From Amycolatopsis decaplanina DSM 44594 (GTDB lineage: Bacteria; Actinomycetota; Actinomycetes; Mycobacteriales; Pseudonocardiaceae), in the NCBI RefSeq assembly GCF_000342005.1, contig NZ_AOHO01000055.1, positions 115,328 to 179,327 on the forward strand: a DNA stretch of 64,000 nucleotides, written 5' to 3'. Shown here piece after piece: positions 43,721 to 51,973 of the stretch (position 1 is the stretch's first letter; every line of letters begins with the position of its first letter). The position numbers were made by a program, and so were the translations under genes. Below the pieces are notes generated by a model that ran no database searches, had not been told where the DNA came from, and saw nothing but the letters and a program-made list of their open reading frames with translations.

Positions 43721-44239
43721 GTCCAATCGCCGGAGTTCGGCCCGGAACCGGGCCGCACGCTCGACATAGCCGTCGACGACCAGTTTGATCATGTCCGGCC
43801 CGAACGACGTGTTCGGCCGCGTCTTCGCCGGGACACCGAGCGCGATCCACCCACTGTCCACATGGGACCCGTAGGAGAGGACCGCGCCGGCGCCGACCAT
43901 CCCGCCGTCCTCGACGACGGTTCCGTTCAGCACCACCGATCCCGACGCGATCAGGCAGCCCTCGCCGATCCGCGCGCCCTCGATGTGCACCGAATGCCCG
44001 ACGGCGGAGGACTTCCCGATCACCGTCGGCTCCTTGCGGGTGCAGTGCAGGACGCAGCCGTCCTGGACGTTGGACCGCTCGCCGATTTCGATGTGCCCGT
44101 GGTCGCCGCGCAGCACGGTCTGCGGCCACACCGACGCGAACGCCGCGATCCGGACGTCCCCGATCACCGTCGCGTCGGGGTGGACGTAGGCGTCCGGGTG
44201 GATCGAGGGTTCGAGGTCGCCCAGCGCGTAGATCGGCAT
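43718..44239 (-). CDS. Gamma-class carbonic anhydrase-like hexapeptide-repeat protein
   Basis: 173-residue left-handed beta-helix protein (PaaY/CaiE/Cam group). Likely zinc-binding His residues lie in NVQDGCVLHC and SSAVGHSVHIEG, followed by the hexapeptide repeats ARIGEGCLIASGSVVLNG. RBS GGAG before the ATG. The final TAG is formed by the end of the MITE-like element, so the original C-terminus may have differed; the length is still normal. Eight bases after the GNAT gene, so one transcript is likely. Confidence 0.9.
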   Translation of the reverse strand: MPIYALGDLEPSIHPDAYVHPDATVIGDVRIAAFASVWPQTVLRGDHGHIEIGERSNVQDGCVLHCTRKEPTVIGKSSAVGHSVHIEGARIGEGCLIASGSVVLNGTVVEDGGMVGAGAVLSYGSHVDSGWIALGVPAKTRPNTSFGPDMIKLVVDGYVERAARFRAELRRLD

Positions 44240-44247
44240 GCGTTCTC

Positions 44248-44718
44248 CTATACCAGCGACTTGCCGAAGCAGATGCTTTCCGGCTCGTCCTTGTAGTACC
44301 CGAAACCCGGTATCTCCCGGTAACCCGCCGACAGGTACAGCGCGATGGCTTCCGGTTGCTTGTCGCCGGTCTCGAGCACCATGCGCAGCCGTCCGGCCTC
44401 GGCGGCCGTCCGCTCCAGGTCGGCGAGGATCGCCCGCGCGAGGCCCCTGCCCCGCGCCGAAGCCATCACGAACATGCGTTTGATCTCGGCGTCACCGGGC
44501 AGCAAGGGGTCCGGCCCGTCGTGCGCCCGCCAAGCACCACACGCGACCGGGACGTCGTCGAGGTAGGCGGCCAGGAAAAGTCCCCTCGGCGAGGCGAACT
44601 GCGCCGCGTCCATCGGCGTCTCGTCTTCGCCGCCGTACCGGGCGGCCAGCTCGAGCTGGGCCTCGGCCAACAGTTTCACCGCGTCGGGGTGGTCGTAGGC
44701 CAGCACACGAAGATCCAT
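44248..44718 (-). CDS. GNAT-family N-acetyltransferase
   Basis: 156 residues. Typical GNAT core: EIKRMFVMASARGRGLARAIL carries the acetyl-CoA pyrophosphate loop, followed by LVLET-like MVLETGDKQPEAIALYLSAGYREI. The substrate is unknown. ATG 44718 chosen; the longer frame would overlap the divergent gene's promoter. Probably co-transcribed with the carbonic-anhydrase-like gene. Confidence 0.9.
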   Translation of the reverse strand: MDLRVLAYDHPDAVKLLAEAQLELAARYGGEDETPMDAAQFASPRGLFLAAYLDDVPVACGAWRAHDGPDPLLPGDAEIKRMFVMASARGRGLARAILADLERTAAEAGRLRMVLETGDKQPEAIALYLSAGYREIPGFGYYKDEPESICFGKSLV

Positions 44719-44828
44719 GAGCGCGACACTAGCGATCGGCCGTGTCGCGGGGGAACGGGATTGGCCCAAGCGGATGCCACGTGATCGGCACTGTCCCCGA
44801 AACCGTTCGCCGGCTTAGGTTCTTGCCC

Positions 44829-45572
44829 ATGTCGATCGAAACCGGCCTCGCCGGGGCGCCACTGCGCCAGGCCCGCAACTCCGCCGCGTTCTGGGCCGCG
44901 ACCGGCCGGTCCCGCGGCCACGAGGTGATCCGTCGTCGCGGTTTTCTCGCCGTCGCCGGTGACGAGCGCGCGGGACTGCGCGTCCTGATCCAGGAGCCCG
45001 GCCTCACCGACGGCGAGCTGGCGGAGATCACCGAACTGGCCGCGCGGGCGACGGGCCCGGTGGACGCGGAGGATCCCTTCAGCCTCACCGATCTGAACCA
45101 TCTCGGGGATATGCGCAGCTGGCGGATGCCCGTCATGCTGCGCCCGCCCGCCCCCGTCACCGAACCCTCGATGGAGGTGGTCCGGGTACACGGGGAGGCG
45201 GACTTGCGAGCGGCCGAACGCGCGGTGATCGCGGGTTTCGAGCTCACCCGGTTCGAGCCCTACCGCGCGGGTGAGATGTTCCCCACGGCCTTGCTCGGGC
45301 AGCCGGGCGTCGAGGTGTTCATCGCGCGGCTCGACGGCGAGGTCGCCGGGGCGTGCGTCACCGTCGTCGAGAACGGCTTCGGCAGCCACTACTGGGTCGG
45401 CACGCCGGACGCCTTCCGCTCCCGCGGCGTGGGAAGAGCTGTGATGCTCGGCTCCCTCGCCCCCTTGGCCGGGCTGCCGGTCACCCTCACCGCTTCCCGG
45501 CTGGGCAGGCCACTGTACGAATCCCTCGGTTTCACCGTCGCCGCCGAGTCGACCTGGTGGGCCTCCCGCTGA
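44829..45572 (+). CDS. GNAT-family N-acetyltransferase, two-part
   Basis: 247 residues. The C-terminal part is GNAT (GACVTVVENGFGSHYWVGTPDAFRSRGVGRAVM, about 170-210, then LYESLGF). The N-terminal 120 residues form a distinct helical part (GRSRGHEVIRRRGFLAVAG). ATG 44829 is preferred over an upstream GTG at 44742, which would run through the divergent promoter region. Its stop is six bases from the convergent thiL stop codon. Confidence 0.82.
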   Translation: MSIETGLAGAPLRQARNSAAFWAATGRSRGHEVIRRRGFLAVAGDERAGLRVLIQEPGLTDGELAEITELAARATGPVDAEDPFSLTDLNHLGDMRSWRMPVMLRPPAPVTEPSMEVVRVHGEADLRAAERAVIAGFELTRFEPYRAGEMFPTALLGQPGVEVFIARLDGEVAGACVTVVENGFGSHYWVGTPDAFRSRGVGRAVMLGSLAPLAGLPVTLTASRLGRPLYESLGFTVAAESTWWASR

Positions 45573-45578
45573 CCGCGG

Positions 45579-46535
45579 CTAGCGCCAGTGCTGCCAGCCG
45601 CTGTCGTGGCCGTACCGCTTCCCGTCCACCGTCACCCCCGAATCCGGCATGGTGACGACGCCGATCTCGGTCCAGCCTTCCGGCAGATCGGCGAACGAGG
45701 GGAAGGTGGCCGCGAAAGCGTGGTCCTCGCCGCCGGTGAGCACCCATTTCAGCGGGTCGGCGCCGAGCGCGGTCCCGACCTCGGTCAGCCTGCTCGACAC
45801 GTCGAGATCCGCCGTCCGCACGTCGATCCCCACGCCGGAGGCCGCGGCGATGTGGCCGAGGTCGGACAGGAGCCCGTCGGACACGTCGATCATCGACGTC
45901 GCGCCGCCGTCGGCGGCCCGGATGCCCGCCTCGTAGTCCGGTTCGGGGCAGCGCTGCGCGTTGACCACGCTGACCGGTGAGCGGAAACCCCGGCCGAGCA
46001 CGGCGAGCCCGGCGGCCGCCCAGCCGAGCCGCCCGCAGACCGCGACGACGTCGCCGGGACGCGCGCCGGACCTTGTCACCGGTTCCCGGCCGCCGAGGTC
46101 GCCGAGGGCGGTGACACTGATCACGATCTGGTCGGCGCGCACCATGTCGCCGCCGACGATCCCGATGCCCGCGCGTTCGGCTTCGACCCACATCCCCTGG
46201 GTGAGCTCGGTGACGAGCGAGGTCGGGGTGTCCGACGGACACGCGAATCCCATGAGGACGGACGTCGGACGCGCGCCCATGGCGGCGATGTCGGTGAGGT
46301 TCACCGCGACCGCCTTGCGTCCCACTTGTTCGGCGCTGGACCAGTCGAGGCGGAAGTGGACGCCCTGCACGAGGACGTCGGTGGAGACCACCGTCCGGCC
46401 GTCCGGGGTGGCCACGACGGCCGCGTCGTCCCCCGGTCCGAGCAGTGTCGTCTCCGGCTGTTTCCGGCCGTCGGTCACCGCCTCGATCAACCGGAATTCA
46501 CCGGTCCCGGCGACCGTGCCGTCGTTCGGTGACAC
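45579..46535 (-). CDS. thiL: Thiamine-monophosphate kinase
   Basis: 318 residues; makes thiamine pyrophosphate from thiamine monophosphate and ATP. AIR synthase-like fold with GPGDDAAVV (Mg-ATP aspartates), STDVLVQGVHF, VNLTDIAAMGA, GGDMVRAD and DVSDGLLSDLGH. GTG start at 46535. Divergent from the Lrp/AsnC-type gene. Same neighbourhood as in Mycobacterium (ung, thiL). Confidence 0.96.
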   Translation of the reverse strand: MSPNDGTVAGTGEFRLIEAVTDGRKQPETTLLGPGDDAAVVATPDGRTVVSTDVLVQGVHFRLDWSSAEQVGRKAVAVNLTDIAAMGARPTSVLMGFACPSDTPTSLVTELTQGMWVEAERAGIGIVGGDMVRADQIVISVTALGDLGGREPVTRSGARPGDVVAVCGRLGWAAAGLAVLGRGFRSPVSVVNAQRCPEPDYEAGIRAADGGATSMIDVSDGLLSDLGHIAAASGVGIDVRTADLDVSSRLTEVGTALGADPLKWVLTGGEDHAFAATFPSFADLPEGWTEIGVVTMPDSGVTVDGKRYGHDSGWQHWR

Positions 46536-46554
46536 CCGTCACCTCCACTTTCCC

Positions 46555-46632
46555 TTGTCCGGACAAATGTCGATCACCGATAGTCGGAACCCCTAGGTTT
46601 TTCCTGGGGCTGGCGATACGTTGCTACAACGT
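46555..46632. promoter_or_regulatory. Divergent promoter region with two perfect palindromes
   Basis: TTGTCCGGACAA at 46555-46566, and ACGTTG-CTA-CAACGT at 46618-46632, between thiL and the Lrp/AsnC-type gene. Candidate operators; the second sits 37 bp before the GTG start. Confidence 0.5.
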
Positions 46633-46668
46633 TCCTACCTTGAGCCGACTTTTACGAAGGGGCGCGCC

Positions 46669-46902
46669 GTGGTCCACGCATACATCCTCATCCAGACCGA
46701 GGTCGGCAAAGCCGCCGCGGTCGCCGCGGAGATCTCCACCATCCCCGGCGTCACCAGTTCGGAGGATGTCACCGGCCCCTACGACGTCATCGTCAAGGCC
46801 GCGGCCGACACCGTCGATCAGCTCGGTCAGCTCGTGGTCGCCAAGGTGCAGAACGTGGAGGGCATCACGCGTACGCTGACCTGCCCGGTCGTGCATCTGT
46901 AA
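46669..46902 (+). CDS. Stand-alone Lrp/AsnC effector-binding domain protein
   Basis: 77 residues consisting only of the alpha/beta RAM domain of Lrp/AsnC regulators (VHAYILIQTEVGKA, IPGV, VTGPYDVIVKAAAD, VEGITRTLTCPVV). No helix-turn-helix. GTG 46669 has GAAGGGG seven bases upstream. Members of this group bind amino acids or partner with full-length regulators. Short gap (19 bp) to the DUF3515 gene. Confidence 0.9.
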   Translation: MVHAYILIQTEVGKAAAVAAEISTIPGVTSSEDVTGPYDVIVKAAADTVDQLGQLVVAKVQNVEGITRTLTCPVVHL

Positions 46903-46921
46903 GAGGTGGTGTAGTTGTCCG

Positions 46922-47467
46922 GTGGCTGACACGGACACCGGCGCTCCCCCGAAGCCCCTGCTGATCGCGGCCGCCTGCCTGGCGATCCTGCTCGTCGCGG
47001 GCGCGGCCGTCTTCGGGCTGACCCGCGGCGCGGAATCCGGCGCCCCGGCCGCCGACGGCCCGCTCCCGCTCGTCCCGGTCCCGGCACCGCAGTCGGGGTC
47101 ACCCGAATGCGCGAAACTCATCGGCGCGCTCCCGCACGAGCTCACGTCGTCCGGGAACACGCTGGTCCGGCGGACGCTGGCCGATCCCGCCCCTGAGGCG
47201 ACGATCGGCTGGGGCACCGGCGACCCGGTGGTCCTGCGGTGCGGTCTCGGCAAACCGCCGGAGCTCACCCGGACCTCGCAGCTGCGGACGATCAACACCG
47301 TCCAGTGGCTGCAGGTCGAGGGTGAGGGCACCGCGACGTGGTTCGTGGTGGACCGTCCCGTCTACACGGCGCTCACCGTGCCGGACACCGCCGGGACCGG
47401 GCCGCTCCAGACCGTTTCGGACGTCATCGCCGCCAACCTCCCCGCGGTCCCGCTGCGTTTCTCGTGA
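46922..47467 (+). CDS. DUF3515 membrane-anchored protein
   Basis: 181 residues: one N-terminal helix (about 13-33), then an extracytoplasmic domain with two cysteines (SPECAKLIGALP, VVLRCGLGKPPEL) that probably form a disulfide. Actinobacterial DUF3515 family. GTG start. The TGA stop lies inside a family A palindrome. In Mycobacterium the next genes are ddlA and gpsA; here ten other genes follow before gpsA. Confidence 0.9.
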   Translation: MADTDTGAPPKPLLIAAACLAILLVAGAAVFGLTRGAESGAPAADGPLPLVPVPAPQSGSPECAKLIGALPHELTSSGNTLVRRTLADPAPEATIGWGTGDPVVLRCGLGKPPELTRTSQLRTINTVQWLQVEGEGTATWFVVDRPVYTALTVPDTAGTGPLQTVSDVIAANLPAVPLRFS

Positions 47468-47506
47468 GTGGCGAGGACGGTTAGAACCGTCCTTACCACT
47501 CACGAG
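47461..47506. repeat. Palindromic intergenic repeat, family A, copy 4
   Basis: 22-bp arms (start CTCGTGAGTGG) with minor mismatches at 47472-47473 and a 2-base loop; includes the DUF3515 stop codon at 47465-47467. Between convergent genes. Confidence 0.9.
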
Positions 47507-47515
47507 ACCGGACGC

Positions 47516-48874
47516 TCAGCCGAGCACGGGGATCAGCGGTTTGAGCGCGGATCGGAGCGCTTCCCGCGAACAGCCCGCGTAACCGATGAGGTTCCCGAAC
47601 ACCGTCGGCGTCCCGGCGAAGTGCCGGGCCAGCCCGTCGAGCCGGATCCCGGCGCGTTCCGCCGCCGCCATCCGCGCCGTCTCCTCGGCCGCCGATCCAC
47701 ACGGGACGACCAGATGCGCGCCCGCGTCGTCGCCGAGCACCGGGATCCCCGCCGACGTCAGCGCGGCCGAAACCAGGGACCGGCGCTCCGACAGTTCCCG
47801 CCGGAGCTTCCGCAGATGCCGCCCCAGATCGCCGTGCCGCGCCAGTTCGGCGAGGACCCGCTGCCCGGCGGGCGAAGGCCGCGTTCCGGTTCCTTCGCGG
47901 TACTCCAGCACCGCGGCCGCGACCTGGGACGGCGCGACCATCCAGCCCGCGCCCAGCGCCGGGGTGAGGATCTTGCTCGTGGTCCCGAGATGCGCGACGA
48001 CATCGGGCGCGAGCGCGGCCAGCAGCGGCAATGGCGCTACGTCGAACCGCAGCTCGCCGTCGTAATCGTCCTCGATCACCAGCATGCCCTGTGCGCGGGC
48101 GAGTTCGACCAGGTCGACGCGACGGGACGCGCTCATCCGGCTGCCGAGCGGATATTGGTGCGCGGGCGAGCAGTACACGGCGCGCACGTCGGCGGGGACG
48201 GCGTCCGGGCGCAGGCCCTCTTCGTCGACCGGGACGGGCACGACCTCCATCCCCGCCCGCCGGAACGCCTGCACAGCGCGCTGATAACCCGGCTCTTCGA
48301 TCGCGACCCGGTCACCGCGTGAGAGCACCGCGCCCGCGAGTTCGATCACCGCGGCCGTCGTCCCGCCGGTCGCGAGCACCGTTCCGGCCGCGAGGCCGCG
48401 GTGCCGCAGCAGATGCTCGGACACGGCGTCCCGGTACGTGGGCAGACCGGCCCTGTCCTCGCGATAGGTAGGGCGCGGGTCGGCGGCGGCCCGCCACGCG
48501 CGGCGCCAGGCGGCCTTCTCGATGCCGTCGGCCCACGGGACGCCCGGGGTGAGGTCGACCAGCGTGGGCGGCGCGGCGGGGGTGCCGGGCGCAGGGCCTT
48601 TCGACGGCCTGTCCGCGGGCGGTGTCGTGGTGACATACGTGCCGGAGCCGTGGCGGCCGGCGATCCAGCCTTCCGCGTGGAGCTGCTCGTACGCCGCCGA
48701 CGTCACCGTGCGGCTGACGCCGAGACGGCTCGCCAGCGCCCTGGTCGAGGGCAGCCTGTCGCCGCCGCGGAGATGCCCGTCGCCGGCGGCCGCGCGCAAC
48801 GCGTCGGCCAGCTGGACCGCGAGCGGGACGAGCGAATCGCGGTCGAGGCTGACCGGCAGAGCGGTGTCGGACAT
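47516..48874 (-). CDS. MocR/PdxR-family regulator with aminotransferase-like domain
   Basis: 452 residues. N-terminal GntR winged helix (RLPSTRALASRLGVSRTVTSAAYEQL, about 40-65; HGSGTYV), then a fold-type I aminotransferase domain that binds PLP, with the Schiff-base Lys in GTTSKILTPALGAGW. Divergent from a flavin split-barrel oxidase gene, suggesting a PLP-responsive switch. ATG 48874. An inverted repeat in the promoter (48897-48943) is a likely operator. Confidence 0.92.
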   Translation of the reverse strand: MSDTALPVSLDRDSLVPLAVQLADALRAAAGDGHLRGGDRLPSTRALASRLGVSRTVTSAAYEQLHAEGWIAGRHGSGTYVTTTPPADRPSKGPAPGTPAAPPTLVDLTPGVPWADGIEKAAWRRAWRAAADPRPTYREDRAGLPTYRDAVSEHLLRHRGLAAGTVLATGGTTAAVIELAGAVLSRGDRVAIEEPGYQRAVQAFRRAGMEVVPVPVDEEGLRPDAVPADVRAVYCSPAHQYPLGSRMSASRRVDLVELARAQGMLVIEDDYDGELRFDVAPLPLLAALAPDVVAHLGTTSKILTPALGAGWMVAPSQVAAAVLEYREGTGTRPSPAGQRVLAELARHGDLGRHLRKLRRELSERRSLVSAALTSAGIPVLGDDAGAHLVVPCGSAAEETARMAAAERAGIRLDGLARHFAGTPTVFGNLIGYAGCSREALRSALKPLIPVLG

Positions 48875-48896
48875 GCTGTACTCCGCTCGTCGCGTA

Positions 48897-48943
48897 AGTG
48901 GCCTTCTCAAGTATAGGAGAATTGGCCGTTATTACAGGCCACT
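48897..48943. promoter_or_regulatory. Divergent promoter/operator of the MocR gene
   Basis: AGTGGCCT (48897-48904) and AGGCCACT (48936-48943) form an inverted repeat around a third TGGCC (48923). A -10-like TATACT for the MocR gene reads on the minus strand at 48910-48915. Confidence 0.55.
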
Positions 48944-48964
48944 CGCGTGGGTGAGACTGCTCGC

Positions 48965-49618
48965 ATGCCCACACCGCTGTCTCCCACCGACAGGACCACT
49001 CTCAACCGCAAGAAGAACCGCGCGCTCACCGACCGCTCGGCGCTGTACTCCGTGCTCGACGAAGGCCTGATCTGCCATCTCGGCGTCGTGCGCGACGGCG
49101 TTCCGCTGGTCATCCCGACCGGCTACGGCCGCGACGGGAACACGCTCTACCTGCACGGGTCAACCGGGGCGAGGAGTATGCGGGACTCCGATGGCGTCGA
49201 GGTCTGCGTCACGGTGACCCTGCTCGACGGCATCGTCTACGCGCGCTCGGTCAACAACCACTCGATGAACTACCGCAGCGCGGTGATCCTGGGCAAGGCG
49301 GCCGCGGTCACCGATCGCGACCGGAAGATGCACGGGCTCCACGTGCTGACCGACCACCTCGCGCCCGGTTCGTGGGAGCACGCGCGCGACATCAACGCGA
49401 AGGAGTTCGCGTCCGTTTCGGTGCTGGAACTGGACCTCACCGAGGCGTCGGTGAAGATGCGCGGCGAAGGTCCCGACGATCCCGAGGACGAGGTCGCGGC
49501 CGATCTCTCGTGGGCGGGGGTGCTGCCGGTGCGGACAGTGTTCGGGGAGCCGGAGCCGTCGGCCGACCTGGTTTCGGAGTGGGTGGTTCCGGACCACGTG
49601 AAAACGCGCGTCGGGTAG
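48965..49618 (+). CDS. Pyridoxamine 5'-phosphate oxidase-family flavin split-barrel protein
   Basis: 217 residues. FMN-binding split barrel: LICHLGVVRDGVPLVIPTGY, LYLHGSTGARSMR, VCVTVTLLDGIVYAR. This is the Pyridox_ox_2-like group, which includes FMN, F420 and heme binders, so true PNPOx activity is not proven. ATG 48965. Divergent from the MocR gene. Confidence 0.88.
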   Translation: MPTPLSPTDRTTLNRKKNRALTDRSALYSVLDEGLICHLGVVRDGVPLVIPTGYGRDGNTLYLHGSTGARSMRDSDGVEVCVTVTLLDGIVYARSVNNHSMNYRSAVILGKAAAVTDRDRKMHGLHVLTDHLAPGSWEHARDINAKEFASVSVLELDLTEASVKMRGEGPDDPEDEVAADLSWAGVLPVRTVFGEPEPSADLVSEWVVPDHVKTRVG

Positions 49619-49623
49619 TGGGT

Positions 49624-49669
49624 CTCGTGAGTGGTTAGGACGGTTCTAACCGTCCTAACCACTCACGAG
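49624..49669. repeat. Palindromic intergenic repeat, family A, copy 5
   Basis: 22-bp perfect arms (start CTCGTGAGTGG), loop CT; contains the TGA stop codon of the convergent histidine kinase gene (49663-49665). Confidence 0.9.
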
Positions 49670-51099
49670 CGGCGTCGCGGAAGCCGCACGGTGAACGTCG
49701 TCGCCCCCGGCGCGCTTTCGACGTCGATCGTCCCGCCGTGCGCGGAGACCAGCGAGAGCACCACCGAAAGCCCGAGCCCGGTCCCGCCGTTGCCGCGCGT
49801 GCGAGCGGTGTCGACCCGGTAGAACCGGTCGAAGATCCGTTCCCGCGCTTCCGGCGGGATACCGGGCCCGGCGTCGCTCACCCGAAGGACGACCTCGGAA
49901 TCCGAAGCGGCGGCGGACAACGTGACCGCCGTCCCGGGCGGCGTGTGCACCGCGGCGTTGGCGAGCAGGTTGTCCAGCACTTGCCGCAGTCGCACCGGAT
50001 CCGCTTGCAGGACAACACCTTCCGGCAGCGCACTGATGCTCAGCGGATGCTCCGGGCGGCCGGCGGCGAAGGCCTCCCCGGCGTCGGTGATCAGCTCGGC
50101 GAGGTCGACGTCGACCAGCCGCAGCGGCGCCTCGGTCTCCGGCGCGTCGAGGCGCGCGAGGAGCAGGAGGTCGTCGACGAGCACGCTCATCCGCTGGGTC
50201 TCTTCCCGGATCTTCGACAGGTGTGCCTCGCGTTCCGCGGGTTCGTTCGCCTCGGCGTAGCGGAAAAGCTCGGCGTAGCCCCGGATCGACGTCAGCGGCG
50301 TGCGCAGTTCGTGGGAGGCGTCGGCGATGAACCGGCGCAGCCGTTCGTTCGCCTTCCGCCGCGCGACCAGTGACGAATCGAGGTGCGCCAGCATCAGGTT
50401 GAACGCCGTCCGCAGTTCCTCGACCTCGGCGCCACCGCCGTTCGCCCGCGCGCGCACCGGGAGATCGGCGTTCGTGGTCAGGTCGTGCGACGCGATGTCG
50501 TGCGCCGTCCCGGCCATGTCGCTCAGCGGCCGCAGCCCGCGCCGCAGCACCAGCCGTCCCACGATCACCAGCACCGCCAGCGCCAGCAGGAACGCGACGA
50601 CCTCGACCATGATCAGCCTGCTGACCGTCCGGTCGAGATCCGCCTGCGGCGCGGCGCTGACCAGGACGATGTTCCTCGCCGGTTCGATCGGGCAGGCCCG
50701 GACCCGGTAGGTGCCCTTGTCGTCGATGTGGACGGTGCGCAGCACCTCGGTCCGTGTCGCGTCCTCCGCCACCTCTTCGAGGGCTTTGCTGTCCGGCGGC
50801 AGGGAACCGCCCGCCTGCGGCAGTGCCTCGCCGTTCTGGACCGAGAAGACAGCGGAATACCAGCCGTAGGTCTGCTGGGGATTCCCGCCGTGCGTGGTGC
50901 GCAGCGACGGCACCTGGCTGATCTGGGTCTTGGCGAGCTGTTCGTCCAGCCTGCTGTTCAGATAGCCCTTCATGATGCCGACCATCACGGTGCCGACGAC
51001 GGCGAACACGACCAGCGCCAGCGCGCCGAGCCCGAGCGCCAGCCGGGTCCCGAGCCTCGACCGGCGCCAGGCCTCGAACCACCGGCACAGCATTTTCAT
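49663..51099 (-). CDS. Two-component sensor histidine kinase
   Basis: 478 residues. Two membrane helices (about 20-45 and 160-185) flank an extracytoplasmic sensor of about 115 residues. Then come HAMP, the phospho-acceptor box DASHELRTPL (His about 265) and ATPase motifs (NLLANAAVHT, DAGPGIPPEARERIFDRFYR, GGTGLGLSVV). Overlaps the response regulator by four bases (ATGA). Divergent from the flavin electron-transfer module, which it probably controls. Confidence 0.95.
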   Translation of the reverse strand: MKMLCRWFEAWRRSRLGTRLALGLGALALVVFAVVGTVMVGIMKGYLNSRLDEQLAKTQISQVPSLRTTHGGNPQQTYGWYSAVFSVQNGEALPQAGGSLPPDSKALEEVAEDATRTEVLRTVHIDDKGTYRVRACPIEPARNIVLVSAAPQADLDRTVSRLIMVEVVAFLLALAVLVIVGRLVLRRGLRPLSDMAGTAHDIASHDLTTNADLPVRARANGGGAEVEELRTAFNLMLAHLDSSLVARRKANERLRRFIADASHELRTPLTSIRGYAELFRYAEANEPAEREAHLSKIREETQRMSVLVDDLLLLARLDAPETEAPLRLVDVDLAELITDAGEAFAAGRPEHPLSISALPEGVVLQADPVRLRQVLDNLLANAAVHTPPGTAVTLSAAASDSEVVLRVSDAGPGIPPEARERIFDRFYRVDTARTRGNGGTGLGLSVVLSLVSAHGGTIDVESAPGATTFTVRLPRRRS

Positions 51100-51800
51100 C
51101 TCGCCGCCTGCCGGACGACGTAGCCCACACCGCGCACGGTGTGGATCAGCGGTTCGTTGCCCGCGTCGAGTTTGCGGCGCAGATGCGAGATGACGAGTTC
51201 GACCACATTGGACCGGCCGCCGAAGTCGTACTCCCAGACGTGGTCGAGGATCTGTGCCTTGGTCATCACCGACGGCGAACGCCGCATGAGATAGCGCAGC
51301 AGTTCGTACTCGGTCGGCGTCAGCTCGGCGGGCTTGCCGTCGCGGGCGACCTCCCGGGTTTCCTCGTTCAGGGTCAGATCGCCGACCCGCAGCACCGCCG
51401 CCTTGGCCTGGTTGGTGCTTCGCCGCAGCACCGCGCGCAGCCGCGCCATCAGTTCCTCGACGGAGAACGGCTTGACGAGGTAGTCGTCGCCGCCCCGGGT
51501 GAGCCCGGCGACACGGTCCGCGGTCGCGTCCTTCGCGGTGAGGAAGACCACGGGCACCGCCGTCCCGGCCTCACGGAGCTTGTCCAGCACGGTGAACCCG
51601 TCGATCCCGGGCAGCATCAGGTCGAGCACGACGATGTCGGGCCCGAATTCGGCGGCGCGTTCGAGCGCGGCCTCGCCCGATCCGGCGGTGACGGCCTGCC
51701 AGCCCTCGTAGCGGGCGACGGTGGCCACCAGATCGGCGATATGCGGCTCGTCGTCCACCACCAGCAGGCGGACGGGGTTCTCGGTGTTCACGAACGCCAT
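51096..51800 (-). CDS. OmpR-family response regulator
   Basis: 234 residues. Receiver domain with VVDDEPHI, phospho-acceptor Asp in VVLDLMLPGIDG, and FLTAKD; C-terminal winged helix (LTPTEYELLRYLMRR, VVELVISHLRRKLD). Partner of the overlapping histidine kinase. Phased ACAG repeats lie in the upstream intergenic region. Confidence 0.96.
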   Translation of the reverse strand: MAFVNTENPVRLLVVDDEPHIADLVATVARYEGWQAVTAGSGEAALERAAEFGPDIVVLDLMLPGIDGFTVLDKLREAGTAVPVVFLTAKDATADRVAGLTRGGDDYLVKPFSVEELMARLRAVLRRSTNQAKAAVLRVGDLTLNEETREVARDGKPAELTPTEYELLRYLMRRSPSVMTKAQILDHVWEYDFGGRSNVVELVISHLRRKLDAGNEPLIHTVRGVGYVVRQAAR

Positions 51801-51844
51801 CCTCCGTTAACGCGCGCACGAGGGCGAGGCGGGAGCGCAGACGA

Positions 51845-51894
51845 CAGCAAGCCGACAGGTTCCACCAAGAAAGGTCACAGGTTGGCACAGCAGG
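51845..51894. promoter_or_regulatory. Phased ACAG repeats, candidate response-regulator site
   Basis: ACAGCAA (51845), ACAGGTT (51856), ACAGGTT (51878) and ACAGCAG (51888) are spaced 11, 22 and 10 bp, on one face of the helix, as OmpR-family dimers bind. Between the response regulator and the flavocytochrome gene. Confidence 0.5.
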
Positions 51895-51973
51895 CTGGGC
51901 AGTGTCCCTCAAAGCGAGCTCTCGAATTCCCGCATTGTTCTAGGCAGCTGAACCGGACCAGAAGGGACCACGT

